DNA of 64,000 nt from Nodosilinea sp. WJT8-NPBG4 (GTDB taxonomy: Bacteria > Cyanobacteriota > Cyanobacteriia > Phormidesmidales > Phormidesmidaceae). The notes under the pieces are model-generated. The model did not search any database and was not told the origin of the DNA. It was given only the letters and a program-made list of their open reading frames with translations. Below, piece after piece: positions 33,414-41,211 of this stretch (the first letter of the stretch is position 1; each line of letters begins with the position of its first letter). The position numbers and the translations under genes were made by a program. The stretch spans positions 62,001-126,000 of the forward strand of contig JAHHHQ010000049.1 in NCBI GenBank assembly GCA_019359285.1, in the 5' to 3' direction.

Positions 33414-36257
33414 CTAATGCCATGCAGGCTGTAGGACATAAAGACCCAAGATATCCATCGGTAGCTGGGGTTTGACGCGGATCTGACCCTCCTTGGTAAT
33501 CTCCCGCACCCGACGGTGGGACTGGGCTAGGGCGTTAGCTCGAGACGCAGCAATATCTTCTAACTCTTCCCTAAACTCCTCTAAGCGATTCAACAGCTCA
33601 GCGATTTCCAGGCGCTTCATTGCGATGGGCACATCCCCAGTGGGCTCAGCCCGCTGAAACAGCTCGGTGGCCTCTGCCGGTTCAAGCCAGACCGGAGCCG
33701 AGGGTGGCCCAGTAAAGCCTGTAACCAGACATTCTTCAGCCAGCAAGCTTTGCTGTTTGGGACTAGCCAACAGATGCCGAACCCTCAGCAGTAGCAGTGT
33801 GGTGCGTTTTTCTACAGCATCCGTGACCGTAAATCCACAACGGGCCGCGACAGGGTCTTGATTATTCTCTAGCGCGTTTTCTAACACGTAGCGAGCCAGC
33901 CCCTCCACCAAGGGGTGGTTGCGCCCCACATACTCCACTCCTTCGGGTGTAGGGGTGGTAAACACCATTAGCCGGGGTTTGTCGCCTAAGGTAGGCCGCA
34001 CACAAGTAGGAATCGTCTGGAGATACCAGCCCTGCTTTTTCTTGAGCAAGGAATGATTGAGCCGAGCGCAAGCTGACAGCACAAACCGCTCTACGTCGGA
34101 CTCGTTGCCTAGAATCCGATCTGACTCCACTAGCTCTTGTTCTACCTCTGCGGGTTTGATCGTGCGCTGGGCAAAGCGGGTACGGCTGGCCTTCTCGCGC
34201 TCCACCGCCCGGTCCCAGCTTTTATGCACCTTGTCGACCGCTGGCTCATCGTCATCTAGCAAATCTAGCAGGGAGAGCTGGGCGGCATCGGTGGCGCGAT
34301 CAAACAGCGACTTAAAGACTGCTTCCGAGACTGTAGAACTATCCATCGGCACTGGCACTGTAATACCCAGGCTTTTGTGAATTTTGACTGCCTTGCGGAT
34401 CAGCACGTCCAACACGGCCCCATCCACTGGGTTGTCTTGGCCGTAGAGCAGGTAGCTTTTAACCACCGGAGCAGTTTGACCGTAGCGATCGACCCGCCCT
34501 TCCCGCTGCTCTAGGCGATTGGGGTTCCAGGGCAGGTCGTAGTGGATCACCGCCTGGAAGGCCTCCTGAAGGTTTACCCCTTCGCTCAGGCAGTCGGTGG
34601 CTACCAGCACCCGCTGGGGGTAGGTCGCTAGTTCCTGAATCCGCAGTTCTCGCTCATCCTCGGATTGTTCGCCCGTAACGGCGATCACGCGCACCTGGAT
34701 GCCCCGCTTTTTCTCTAGCTTGTCGCGCAGGGCAGTGGCCACATAATTGGCGGTGGCGATGTAACGACACCAGACAATAGGGTTTAGGCCCTCCTTAAGC
34801 AGGGTGCCGACGGTTTCGGTAGCTTCCTTTAGCTTCGAGTCTTTGGTGCCTTTGAGAGCCTCTGCGTCGCGGATAAAGGCCCGCAGCTTGCGGCGATCGC
34901 TGTCGCTGAAGGTGCGCTGGCCCTGCTCAAGGGCAGCGGTGGGCTGGGCATCGATAGCCTGTTCCTGATCGGTGGGGTCGTAGGTATAGGCAGCCATCAG
35001 GTCTTGGTCGATTTCGGCCCCTAAATTTTCGGGCTCGCCGACTTTTTCGATTTGGCGGTTGAGGGTTGCGATCGCCGTTTCTGGAGACGACATTACACAG
35101 CGAATGATGGCCAGGGCCGACCAGTAGCGACCCCGCCGCTGGGCGTAGGTCATCTCTTGGGTGGTGGTCTGCACCAGCCCACGGGCAAAGTTGTAGACAT
35201 TCTCGAACAGGGTGCGATATTCGGGTGAGAGCTTGTAGGGCTGCTCTAGAGGGTCACGCTCTGGAAAGGGCGTATCATCCCCCAACCACTGTTTAACGTC
35301 GGCGCGGCGGCGCTGCACGAAGTAGCGGGCCAGCTCAATGCGCTGGTTTTCGCTGAGGTGCTCCAGGTCGTACTGCTCGAACTCAGGTTTGAGCAACCCC
35401 AGCAGCGACAGAAATGACTCCTCAATGCCGCTGTGGGGGGTAGCGGTGAGCAGCAGCAGATTTTGTTCTGGCTTAGCGGCGATTTCGCGCACAAGCTGGT
35501 GGCGCATCTGCTGAGATTCGCTGCGACCACTGGGGCGGGCACAGGTGTGAGCTTCATCCACAATCACCAGGTCTGGGCAGTGGGTAAGAAAGCTGGCGCG
35601 ACGGCGATCGCTCTTGGCGTAGTCGAGGCTGACAATGATGTGGCGATAGAAGCCAAAAATGTGGTGGTCGCCAGCAGGCAGCGATCGCTCCAACCGGCTC
35701 ACCGTACCCGAGCGGACAACTACAGCATCAATGTGAAACTTCTCTCGTAGCTCCCGCTGCCACTGGTCGCAGAGGTGGGGTGGGCAGAGCACTGCCAGGC
35801 GCTGCACCTCTCCCCGGTCTAGAAATTCTCGGGCAATCAAGCCCGCTTCGATCGTTTTGCCAATGCCGACATCGTCTGCTACCAGCAGCCGCAGTGTCTC
35901 TAACCGCAGCGCCATAAGCAAAGGCACCAGTTGGTAGGGCCTGGGGCGCACCGAGAGCCGCCCTAGGCAACGAAACGGCCCGGCACCACTGCGCAGGCTC
36001 AGCCGGGCCGCTTCCATCAGCAGGCGGGCGGCTGTGTGGTCTTGAACCGCCTCGGGGCCAGGCATTGGGAATTGGGCAGACTCAATCGCTTCCAGACCTT
36101 GCTCCAACAGGGGCAGGTAGATGCCGCAAGCCTGTTCTTCATTACCGCTAAGAGGCCGCAGGCGCATTAGGTCGTTCTGCTCAGACGGCATCACAACCCA
36201 CTGACGACCTCGGCAAGTGACAACAGATCCAGAGGTTGGGAGTGGCGCAGTAGGCAT
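33414..36257 (-). CDS. drmD: SNF2-like helicase, DrmD-like (class 1 DISARM)
   Basis: This 947-residue SF2 ATPase has Walker A GIGKTIEAG (near 130), VDEAHTC (near 234), LLTATPHSG, and a helicase C half with VATDCLSEGVNLQ and QREGRVDRYGQ. The order of motifs and the length fit the SNF2-like protein DrmD found next to DrmMI in class 1 DISARM. It is the first gene of the minus-strand cluster and would translocate on DNA using ATP. The upstream 160 bp (36258-36421) should contain the promoter, but I see no clear consensus. RapA-like remodelling proteins are the nearest alternative. Confidence 0.82.
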   Translation of the reverse strand: MPTAPLPTSGSVVTCRGRQWVVMPSEQNDLMRLRPLSGNEEQACGIYLPLLEQGLEAIESAQFPMPGPEAVQDHTAARLLMEAARLSLRSGAGPFRCLGRLSVRPRPYQLVPLLMALRLETLRLLVADDVGIGKTIEAGLIAREFLDRGEVQRLAVLCPPHLCDQWQRELREKFHIDAVVVRSGTVSRLERSLPAGDHHIFGFYRHIIVSLDYAKSDRRRASFLTHCPDLVIVDEAHTCARPSGRSESQQMRHQLVREIAAKPEQNLLLLTATPHSGIEESFLSLLGLLKPEFEQYDLEHLSENQRIELARYFVQRRRADVKQWLGDDTPFPERDPLEQPYKLSPEYRTLFENVYNFARGLVQTTTQEMTYAQRRGRYWSALAIIRCVMSSPETAIATLNRQIEKVGEPENLGAEIDQDLMAAYTYDPTDQEQAIDAQPTAALEQGQRTFSDSDRRKLRAFIRDAEALKGTKDSKLKEATETVGTLLKEGLNPIVWCRYIATANYVATALRDKLEKKRGIQVRVIAVTGEQSEDERELRIQELATYPQRVLVATDCLSEGVNLQEAFQAVIHYDLPWNPNRLEQREGRVDRYGQTAPVVKSYLLYGQDNPVDGAVLDVLIRKAVKIHKSLGITVPVPMDSSTVSEAVFKSLFDRATDAAQLSLLDLLDDDEPAVDKVHKSWDRAVEREKASRTRFAQRTIKPAEVEQELVESDRILGNESDVERFVLSACARLNHSLLKKKQGWYLQTIPTCVRPTLGDKPRLMVFTTPTPEGVEYVGRNHPLVEGLARYVLENALENNQDPVAARCGFTVTDAVEKRTTLLLLRVRHLLASPKQQSLLAEECLVTGFTGPPSAPVWLEPAEATELFQRAEPTGDVPIAMKRLEIAELLNRLEEFREELEDIAASRANALAQSHRRVREITKEGQIRVKPQLPMDILGLYVLQPAWH

Positions 36258-36421
36258 AGGTTAGGACGTATCTGAAACAGAAAATCCACAGTCATACCCA
36301 ACGATTGTGCCCAGCTCCACCGTTAGGGGGATTTCCGCTGGGCAAAACTTAACGGCACATTTACGCTTACAACCCGGATTCAATAGATTCAGGTCGATCT
36401 TTGTTTCAAACGATCAGAATT

Positions 36422-36946
36422 GGTCGAATTCGGCTAATCGCTTGGATCCGAATACTCAACCAACTCAGAGGCAGACTAACGTCGAACAGAGGAGAGGTAC
36501 CCAGTTCTGAAACCAGAACCTTGAACCTTTGGAGAGCACAAGTAGAACAGCTGCTCTGAGCCACAAGAACCTTCTAACACAGGACCTTCGGTAGGCAAGT
36601 CTTAGTGATTTATACTTACGCAACAACTTTGCCGGGCGGCTCCCTAAGCGGAAGTCCTTGATCTGCGGCAATAACTCTTGCTGGGGTGATTAGACCTGCC
36701 TGTCTGGAATGTGTCTATTGGGGCCAGAATTTAGTTCACTAAACTACTACACCTTAGTGCCCTTGGGTGTGTAACCCATTGATTTTGCGAGGTTTTAGCC
36801 GATCTGGTTACTGCTACAAAATTCTCTTCAAAATCGCTTAAAGCCCTTGCAGGCTGGGCAGTTACACACTCTTGCCCTGGAATTGGTGAAATTCCTCTGC
36901 TGGCATCAGTAACCAAAGCTGAGGATGTAGGATCTGATGCATCGTC
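36422..36946. repeat. Tandem duplication, copy A (degenerate)
   Basis: This 525-bp block is a diverged direct copy of the adjacent 36947-37470, beginning GGTCGAATTCGGCTAATC in both. The offset drifts between 520 and 525 bp because of small indels. Identity by eye is high but clearly below 100%. Copy B includes the 3' end of the primase-like gene; copy A has the equivalent, now disabled. Confidence 0.85.
36617..36946 (-). pseudogene. Duplicated C-terminal fragment of the primase-like gene
   Basis: Within copy A, the minus strand still reads GISPIPGQECVTAQPARA (compare GILPIPGQECATAQPARV in the intact gene) and ends PPGKVVA, against PPDKNVA at the intact C-terminus. An in-frame TAA at 36731-36733 interrupts it. 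There is no start or N-terminal part, because the duplication took only the last 330 coding bases. It is a dead fragment. Confidence 0.8.
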
Positions 36947-37470
36947 GGTCGAATTCGGCTAATCACTTGGATCCGAATACTCAATCGACTCTAGGGTAGG
37001 CTAACGCCAAATAGAGGAGAGGTGTCTAACTCTGAAACCAGAACTTTGAACCGAAAGATTCAATGGAACATCTGCGTCGAGTCACGAGAACCTTCTAACG
37101 CAGGATCTTCGGCAGGTAGGCCGTAGTGATTTATACTTACGCAACATTTTTGTCGGGCGGCTCCACAAGCTTAAGACCTTGCATCTGCTGCAATAGCTCT
37201 TGTTGGTGGTGAGTAGACCTAATTGCTTGGGATGTGTCTATTGGGGTTGGAGTCTGCTGAACTAAATTACTACACCTTAGTGTCGCTGGGTGTGTAGCCC
37301 CCTGATTTTGCGAGGTTTCAGCCGATCCAGCTCCTGTTACAAGATCCTTTCCAAAATCACTGGAAACCCTTGCAGGCTGGGCAGTTGCACACTCTTGCCC
37401 TGGAATCGGTAAAATTCCTCCACTGGCACAGGATGGCGAAGCCGAAGATTCGGGGTCTAGCGCATCGTTG
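36947..37470. repeat. Tandem duplication, copy B (contains primase gene 3' end)
   Basis: This is the partner of 36422-36946. It spans 190 bp downstream of the primase-like gene plus its last 334 coding bases. The two copies abut exactly at 36946/36947, so the event was a simple tandem duplication, older than the many substitutions that now separate the copies. Confidence 0.85.
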
Positions 37471-38804
37471 GCGTTGTTTCCGTCTACCAAATGACGAGGG
37501 TGCCACAGAGGCAAATGCTTCCGCAGAGTTGCCGCACTGCATCCTGCTTCCCGACAAACTAGCTCCTGCCGTGCCTTAACTTTGCTAGGTAAGCCACCGG
37601 GGCTGCTCTGAAGGAGTGCGATCGCCGCTTGAATACGTTGTAAGGCGTCTTGAGCTTTAGCCTGGTTATTTGGGCCTCTTGGCTCACTGGGTGGCTTTGA
37701 AGACCGTGATCGTTGGCTATAGGGGTAATACCTGTTGCTCCGGCGGTTAGCCCGCACCCACTCGCGAACACGACGCTGATATTTATGTCGATGAGCACAA
37801 AACTCCTGGAAACCTGGAAGTTGTGGCACCTGCTGGAGTACCCAGGACTCTACCTCATCCCAGTTCAGTTCTAGAAAGACTCTGGCGTAGATGCAAGCTT
37901 CTTTGATAATGTCATTGGTCTGGTGAGACCCAGTCCAGCCTTCTTCTAACGACTCTTCTAGGCGTAGCTTCCATTCTGCGACATTTCCTTTGACTTGCTT
38001 ATTCTGCTTAGCCCAAGTTGGCTTAGCATCTCTCATTGCCTGTCTAACAAGGGGCATTTCCTGCTGAGATGCCGCAGTTTCCCACAAGTTAATAAGTGAA
38101 TTCAAGTCAGCATGGATTTCCTCCTCGCCGAAATCATCTAGAACACATGAGCCCAATTGAAGAGGAAGTCTATGACCGTTATAGTTAGATCCTTTGCACT
38201 TGACATTGGGGAAAATCTCTAGGGTTCCTGGTTTTACCGCAAATCTGCCTTTAGAACATGCGGCCTCAATAACTAGAGCCAATTTGTAGCAATGAACCTT
38301 TTCGGGCAGGGGAAAGTAGACATGAATTCCATTGGAAAAGCTTGATCGAACTATAACTCGACCAAACAAGCCAAGCTGATCCATAACATTCAGCAGGCTG
38401 ATAAAGTTTACCCAGTGATTGTTAGGATGACAATTACTGTCAGAGTCAATATCCAAAAGGAAATAAGAAGTTTTTCCCTCGCCATTAGAAAACCTAACAC
38501 CAACAATTTCATCTTCGTTGCTCCATCGTTGATGGAGCGTCTGAGCAGATAGTGGATATTTTGAGTAGGTAACCCAGTCAAGTTTGCCTCTGACTGCCGG
38601 AGCACTGATAAAGTCCCAAATATGAAATTGTGAGAAGAACTTCAGCGTTCGCTCATTTAATTGGTTATCGTCGACAGGTTTAACCTGTCGCTTACAAGCC
38701 TTATCCGTCTTCGCAGGCACCGTCGAACTGCCTCTTTCCCTAGGAAACGGCACTGACTTTTTGGTGTCTCGATCTGGGCAAGGCTTTGTCTTTGCCTTGC
38801 CCAT
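37137..38804 (-). CDS. Archaeo-eukaryotic-type primase-like replication protein
   Basis: This 555-residue protein carries the two motifs of the AEP primase/PrimPol fold: a metal-binding LLDIDSDSN (near residue 115) and SFSNGIHVYF (near 155). A further strand with KPGTLEIFP (near 200) may supply the third acidic site. A basic middle region (about 270-400) and a Pro/Ser/Ala-rich tail follow. Cyanobacterial plasmids and integrated elements often carry such proteins. It could prime replication of the excised island, together with the iterons 600 bp away. Its 3' end has been tandemly duplicated. It could alternatively be a regulator that has lost activity; the motifs look intact. Confidence 0.7.
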   Translation of the reverse strand: MGKAKTKPCPDRDTKKSVPFPRERGSSTVPAKTDKACKRQVKPVDDNQLNERTLKFFSQFHIWDFISAPAVRGKLDWVTYSKYPLSAQTLHQRWSNEDEIVGVRFSNGEGKTSYFLLDIDSDSNCHPNNHWVNFISLLNVMDQLGLFGRVIVRSSFSNGIHVYFPLPEKVHCYKLALVIEAACSKGRFAVKPGTLEIFPNVKCKGSNYNGHRLPLQLGSCVLDDFGEEEIHADLNSLINLWETAASQQEMPLVRQAMRDAKPTWAKQNKQVKGNVAEWKLRLEESLEEGWTGSHQTNDIIKEACIYARVFLELNWDEVESWVLQQVPQLPGFQEFCAHRHKYQRRVREWVRANRRSNRYYPYSQRSRSSKPPSEPRGPNNQAKAQDALQRIQAAIALLQSSPGGLPSKVKARQELVCREAGCSAATLRKHLPLWHPRHLVDGNNANDALDPESSASPSCASGGILPIPGQECATAQPARVSSDFGKDLVTGAGSAETSQNQGATHPATLRCSNLVQQTPTPIDTSQAIRSTHHQQELLQQMQGLKLVEPPDKNVA

Positions 38805-38994
38805 TTCACTGAGCCTCTTCTGTTATTAGATTTTTATGCTCAAACTGGGTATAAATTCTGCCTTCAGTCTTAGTCGCTGAAGAGAACTGCCTCGTCGTCA
38901 TTACATGTAGGCACATGAAGACAAAGCTTTGATAGAAGTCCTCAGCTAGATAAGACATCAGGCTAATTTGCTTAGCCATTGCCTTACCTTTTGA

Positions 38995-39282
38995 CTATTC
39001 TGAGGGCAGTTTTATGGTCTGTCCTGGGCGCTTTCTTTGATTTGAAAGCTTTGATTGTAGATAGTGATCAATTGCTCTGCGATGCGCAGCAGAGTCGCCC
39101 CGATTCGCTATCCAATCTGCAAGCAAAGTCAAGTTGTACCGAATCGTCCGCGAATTAACTTTAACCCAGTGGATATTTTCCAAAAGGCTCTTATCAATTA
39201 GACGATACTTTTTCAGGGTTTCTGTACTAAAACCCGTTAAGTCTGCGGCTTTGCGCTTATTACCAAACTTATATTCTGTCAT
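38995..39282 (-). CDS. Small HTH protein, excisionase-like
   Basis: This 95-residue protein starts at the ATG at 39282, which is preceded by GGAAGGAGCT; an upstream GTG at 39363 would add 27 unlikely residues. The sequence GNKRKAADLTGFSTETLKKYR is a MerR/excisionase-like winged helix, followed by NSRTIRYNLTLLADW, a typical second part of such domains. The C-terminus is basic. Position near attR, iterons and the primase gene suggests an excisionase or a repressor of the element. The three 22-bp repeats just upstream are its likely operator. Confidence 0.7.
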   Translation of the reverse strand: MTEYKFGNKRKAADLTGFSTETLKKYRLIDKSLLENIHWVKVNSRTIRYNLTLLADWIANRGDSAAHRRAIDHYLQSKLSNQRKRPGQTIKLPSE

Positions 39283-39364
39283 AGCTCCTTCCAAGAATAC
39301 GTACCTTCGTAGAGGGGGCGTTCTTGGTTGCGGCTTATGACCAACAATTAGGCATTCCAGCAAC

Positions 39365-39430
39365 GACGTCTTTAAGACGCCGTTCAGACGTCTTAAAGAC
39401 GCTGCACAGACGCCTTAAAGACGTCTTAGA
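39365..39430. repeat. Three 22-bp iterons
   Basis: Three near-identical units start at 39365, 39387 and 39409, an exact 22-bp period (two helical turns). Each has the core GACGYCTTWAAGACG, which is itself nearly palindromic. They lie 83 bp upstream of the start of the excisionase-like gene. Iterons of this spacing bind initiators or repressors on one DNA face; they are candidates for the replication origin or an autoregulatory operator of the element. Confidence 0.85.
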
Positions 39431-39497
39431 ACTGGGCATTACCAATATAACCTATTTTGTCCAAAGAGCAGGCAAGCTGCCGAACACTACTTAAGAA

Positions 39498-39525
39498 AAG
39501 CTCCCAGCGATATCACCGGGAGCTT
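39498..39525 (-). terminator. Terminator of the 39582-40070 gene
   Basis: AAGCTCCC (39498-39505) pairs with GGGAGCTT (39518-39525) around a 12-nt loop. On the minus strand the stem is followed by TTTTC. It lies 57 bp past the stop codon of the minus-strand gene and isolates the iteron region from it. Confidence 0.7.
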
Positions 39526-39581
39526 CTAGCTAGTAACTTCAAGCCATGATCGCAGCGCGTGGGCAAAACCCAGAGGACAAC

Positions 39582-40070
39582 TTAGCTGACCTTCGCCACT
39601 CGCTTAGTAAGGATGCGCATGACCTGGCCAGGATTTGCAGCTGGCAAATGCCTCGACCACTCTTCAGTCCGTGCGTACCCCAGGCGAAACAAACCAGCAA
39701 CGCATGAATTTACCGTCTGTGGACTGCCAACAGCAACTAACCGCAGCACTTCTATTGGGATCAGCATCTCAGCAGTCCCTAATGGTTGAGACCTCCTGAC
39801 CTTGTGCTTAAACGGTGGTACAAGTCCTTCCGTTTGAGCAGTCAGCGATAGAGAACTAGGTTCTAGCGATTCAACCAGCTCGAACTCCTTAGCCATAGGA
39901 TGAGCCTCAGTTAGCTTACGAGCACCTTGGGTGAATGAGTGTATAGTCTCCGCAAGGGTTGACTCTAGCTGTTCAGCATCAAAACTGTCTCCCCAGTAAA
40001 TCGAGAGAAGTGCTTCAATTGCTTCTCCGGCACAGGTTTGCGCGTCTTGGTAGCGTGTGTTGTCTGTCAT
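39582..40070 (-). CDS. Small protein of a family shared with 53099-53341
   Basis: This is a protein of about 162 residues from ATG 40070 (a GTG at 40103 would add 11). The last 55 residues, VGSPQTVNSCVAGLFRLGY ... GQVMRILTKRV, match the pattern IGSATAIDTVVKILHSLGF ... GRPMRVLTKWV in the protein at 53099-53341. The N-terminal 100 residues are extra. It is divergent from an XRE regulator gene, as is the other copy. I recognise no named family; the shared part has the size of a small alpha/beta domain. It is likely controlled by the neighbouring regulator. Confidence 0.6.
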   Translation of the reverse strand: MTDNTRYQDAQTCAGEAIEALLSIYWGDSFDAEQLESTLAETIHSFTQGARKLTEAHPMAKEFELVESLEPSSLSLTAQTEGLVPPFKHKVRRSQPLGTAEMLIPIEVLRLVAVGSPQTVNSCVAGLFRLGYARTEEWSRHLPAANPGQVMRILTKRVAKVS

Positions 40071-40147
40071 GATGGTTTTAGCTCCATAGAAGGGGTTAGC
40101 CACCGCTCTTGCCGACCAAAGCTGACGCGGTGGCGTACACCTATATT

Positions 40148-40183
40148 ATTCTCATTTTTTAGACATAGTTGCAATATGAGAAT
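40148..40183. promoter_or_regulatory. Candidate operator between divergent genes
   Basis: ATTCTCAT (40148-40155) is the exact reverse complement of ATGAGAAT (40176-40183). The sites are 28 bp apart, centre to centre, in the gap between the small-protein gene and the XRE regulator. This is the expected position for binding of the regulator to both promoters. No clear -35/-10 set is assigned. Confidence 0.5.
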
Positions 40184-40200
40184 GCTGGCAATATTAGGGA

Positions 40201-40410
40201 ATGGGCGCAAAGAACCTCATCAAAATCTTGATTGACCAGAAAGGAATAACTCGGTACCGCTTTTGGCAGGACACCGGGCTAAGCCGAGCTACTGCCTATC
40301 GCTTATGCGATGACCCTGCCTACATACCTACTGGAGACGTCATTGAAAAAATTTGTCGAGCCTACGGGTGGCAGCCAGGTGACTTCATCATTTATGAGCC
40401 TGATAAATAA
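40201..40410 (+). CDS. XRE-family HTH regulator
   Basis: This 69-residue protein consists of a single Cro/CI-type helix-turn-helix (LIDQKGITRYRFWQDTGLSR, then ATAYRLCDDP, IPTGDVIEKICRAYGWQPGDFI). Such short proteins repress their own and adjacent promoters. It is the last complete gene before attR. Its divergent neighbour is the small-protein gene at 39582, and an equivalent pair lies at 52746-53341. AGGGA lies very close to the ATG, so the message may be leaderless or the start slightly different. Confidence 0.8.
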   Translation: MGAKNLIKILIDQKGITRYRFWQDTGLSRATAYRLCDDPAYIPTGDVIEKICRAYGWQPGDFIIYEPDK

Positions 40411-40445
40411 GATGGCCGCTTTTGTCTGTTCGTAGGAAGGGAGGA

Positions 40446-40468
40446 TTTTTGGGTGTAAATTGGGTGTA
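40446..40468 (+). repeat. Right copy of 23-bp end repeat (candidate integrase arm site)
   Basis: Identical to 10477-10499 and in the same orientation; it lies 46 bp inside the right attachment repeat. The left copy is 113 bp inside attL. It contains two GGGTGTA cores spaced 10 bp apart, one helical turn. Confidence 0.7.
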
Positions 40469-40514
40469 GGAACTAGCCTTAGAGCTTGAAAAGCCCATAT
40501 ATAAAGAAACGTTG

Positions 40515-40562
40515 GCTGATTTGTAATCAGCCGGTCGCAAGTTCGAATCTTGTCACCAGCTT
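40515..40562 (+). repeat. attR-type direct repeat (tRNA-Thr 3' fragment)
   Basis: A perfect 48-bp copy of 10316-10363. Only the anticodon arm, variable loop, T-arm and 3' acceptor strand are present, so it is not a working tRNA. It marks the right end of the island and is the remnant of the original chromosomal target. Confidence 0.95.
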
Positions 40563-40599
40563 CTTCTTGAAAATCTTTGGGAGCGTTTCCTCTCGGGAG

Positions 40600-40732
40600 A
40601 CTGTTGGGGTTATCACCACAACGGACAGGTATAGCGCTAGTTTTAGGAGTGCCCGCGTCTCAGCAGGGCAAAAGCTGTTTGAGGCGAAGTCTAGAGGAAT
40701 TGAGCTTAGATCCTCTCTCCTGCAGCTTTGAC
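40600..40732 (+). pseudogene. Remnant of an integrase N-terminus outside attR
   Basis: This stretch aligns with the first part of the island integrase. DNA reading GCAAAAGCTGTTTGAGGCGA corresponds to GCAAAAGCTAGCTGAGATGA at 10679, and the translated SAGQKLFEAKSRGIEL matches PEGQKLAEMKAREIEL. About 50 bp of the middle is missing and the frame stops at the end of the arm-binding domain. It begins 38 bp after attR, a similar arrangement to integrase after attL. It is the stump of an earlier related element. Confidence 0.8.
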
Positions 40733-40753
40733 TAGCTTCTAGGAGGCAACATT

Positions 40754-41080
40754 CTACGGATGCTCGTCTTCATCGTACTCATCATCTGCAATCCAAGTGC
40801 CGACGGAGCGTAAGACGTCAGGAATTGTCGCGTCATCAGCAAATTCCAGCACCGTCTCCCGATAGCCTAAATATCCTGACTCTGTGAAGGTCAGTAGCAT
40901 GCGCCCCAGCGCTGGCCAGACTATATCGGCAAACTCCCAATCGTGGTTAAACCCGGCACGGTCAGCGATCGATCGCAGCGCCCAAAAATAGCTGTTGCGC
41001 ACCACTGAGCCTGACTTCTTGTAGGCTGGCACGTCCTTCTGATGGAGATAGAGAATGTCTTGATCAATTCGAGCGCGCAC
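40754..41080 (-). CDS. Small protein of unknown function
   Basis: This 108-residue, soluble, acidic-ended protein (DDEYDEDEHP at the C-terminus) contains RSIADRAGFNHDWEFADIVWPALG. I do not recognise the family. Codon use and composition fit the core genome. It sits between the island and the ABC ATPase gene, divergent from the latter with 131 bp between them. Confidence 0.6.
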   Translation of the reverse strand: MRARIDQDILYLHQKDVPAYKKSGSVVRNSYFWALRSIADRAGFNHDWEFADIVWPALGRMLLTFTESGYLGYRETVLEFADDATIPDVLRSVGTWIADDEYDEDEHP

Positions 41081-41211
41081 AGCTAACCAGCGGTAGATGG
41101 GTGATACGGTAAGGCTATTAACAATAAGTTACAGACGGTCCCGGGTTAAAGACTCGTTGGTCAGATTCAGCCCCGATCGCAATAACTTAACTTCTGGAGC
41201 TTGCCCTTTTC

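Larger units (their letters stand above)
10316..40562. mobile_element. About 30-kb genomic island integrated in tRNA-Thr
   Basis: The element is bounded by a perfect 48-bp direct repeat of the tRNA 3' part. An integrase gene lies 175 bp inside the left repeat, and matching 23-bp candidate arm sites lie inside both ends. Cargo: a second tyrosine recombinase, a nine-gene minus-strand helicase/methylase/kinase/ParA cluster, a primase-like gene, an excisionase-like gene, iterons and an XRE regulator. No conjugation genes (relaxase, VirB4, coupling protein) are seen, so it would need help to transfer. The island has fewer HIP1 sites and several AT-rich genes compared with its flanks. Confidence 0.9.

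Noticed and set aside
28928..36257. Considered as BREX
   Set aside because: A PglX-like methyltransferase and a kinase are present, but I see no pglZ, brxC or brxL homologue; DrmD-like SNF2 helicase points to DISARM instead.
39365..39430. Considered as a CRISPR array
   Set aside because: The units abut at 22-bp intervals with only about 6 variable bases between cores, and there are only three; no cas genes are in the window. Iterons fit better.
40515..40562. Considered as a second tRNA gene
   Set aside because: It lacks the 5' acceptor strand and D-arm; it is only the attachment-site copy.
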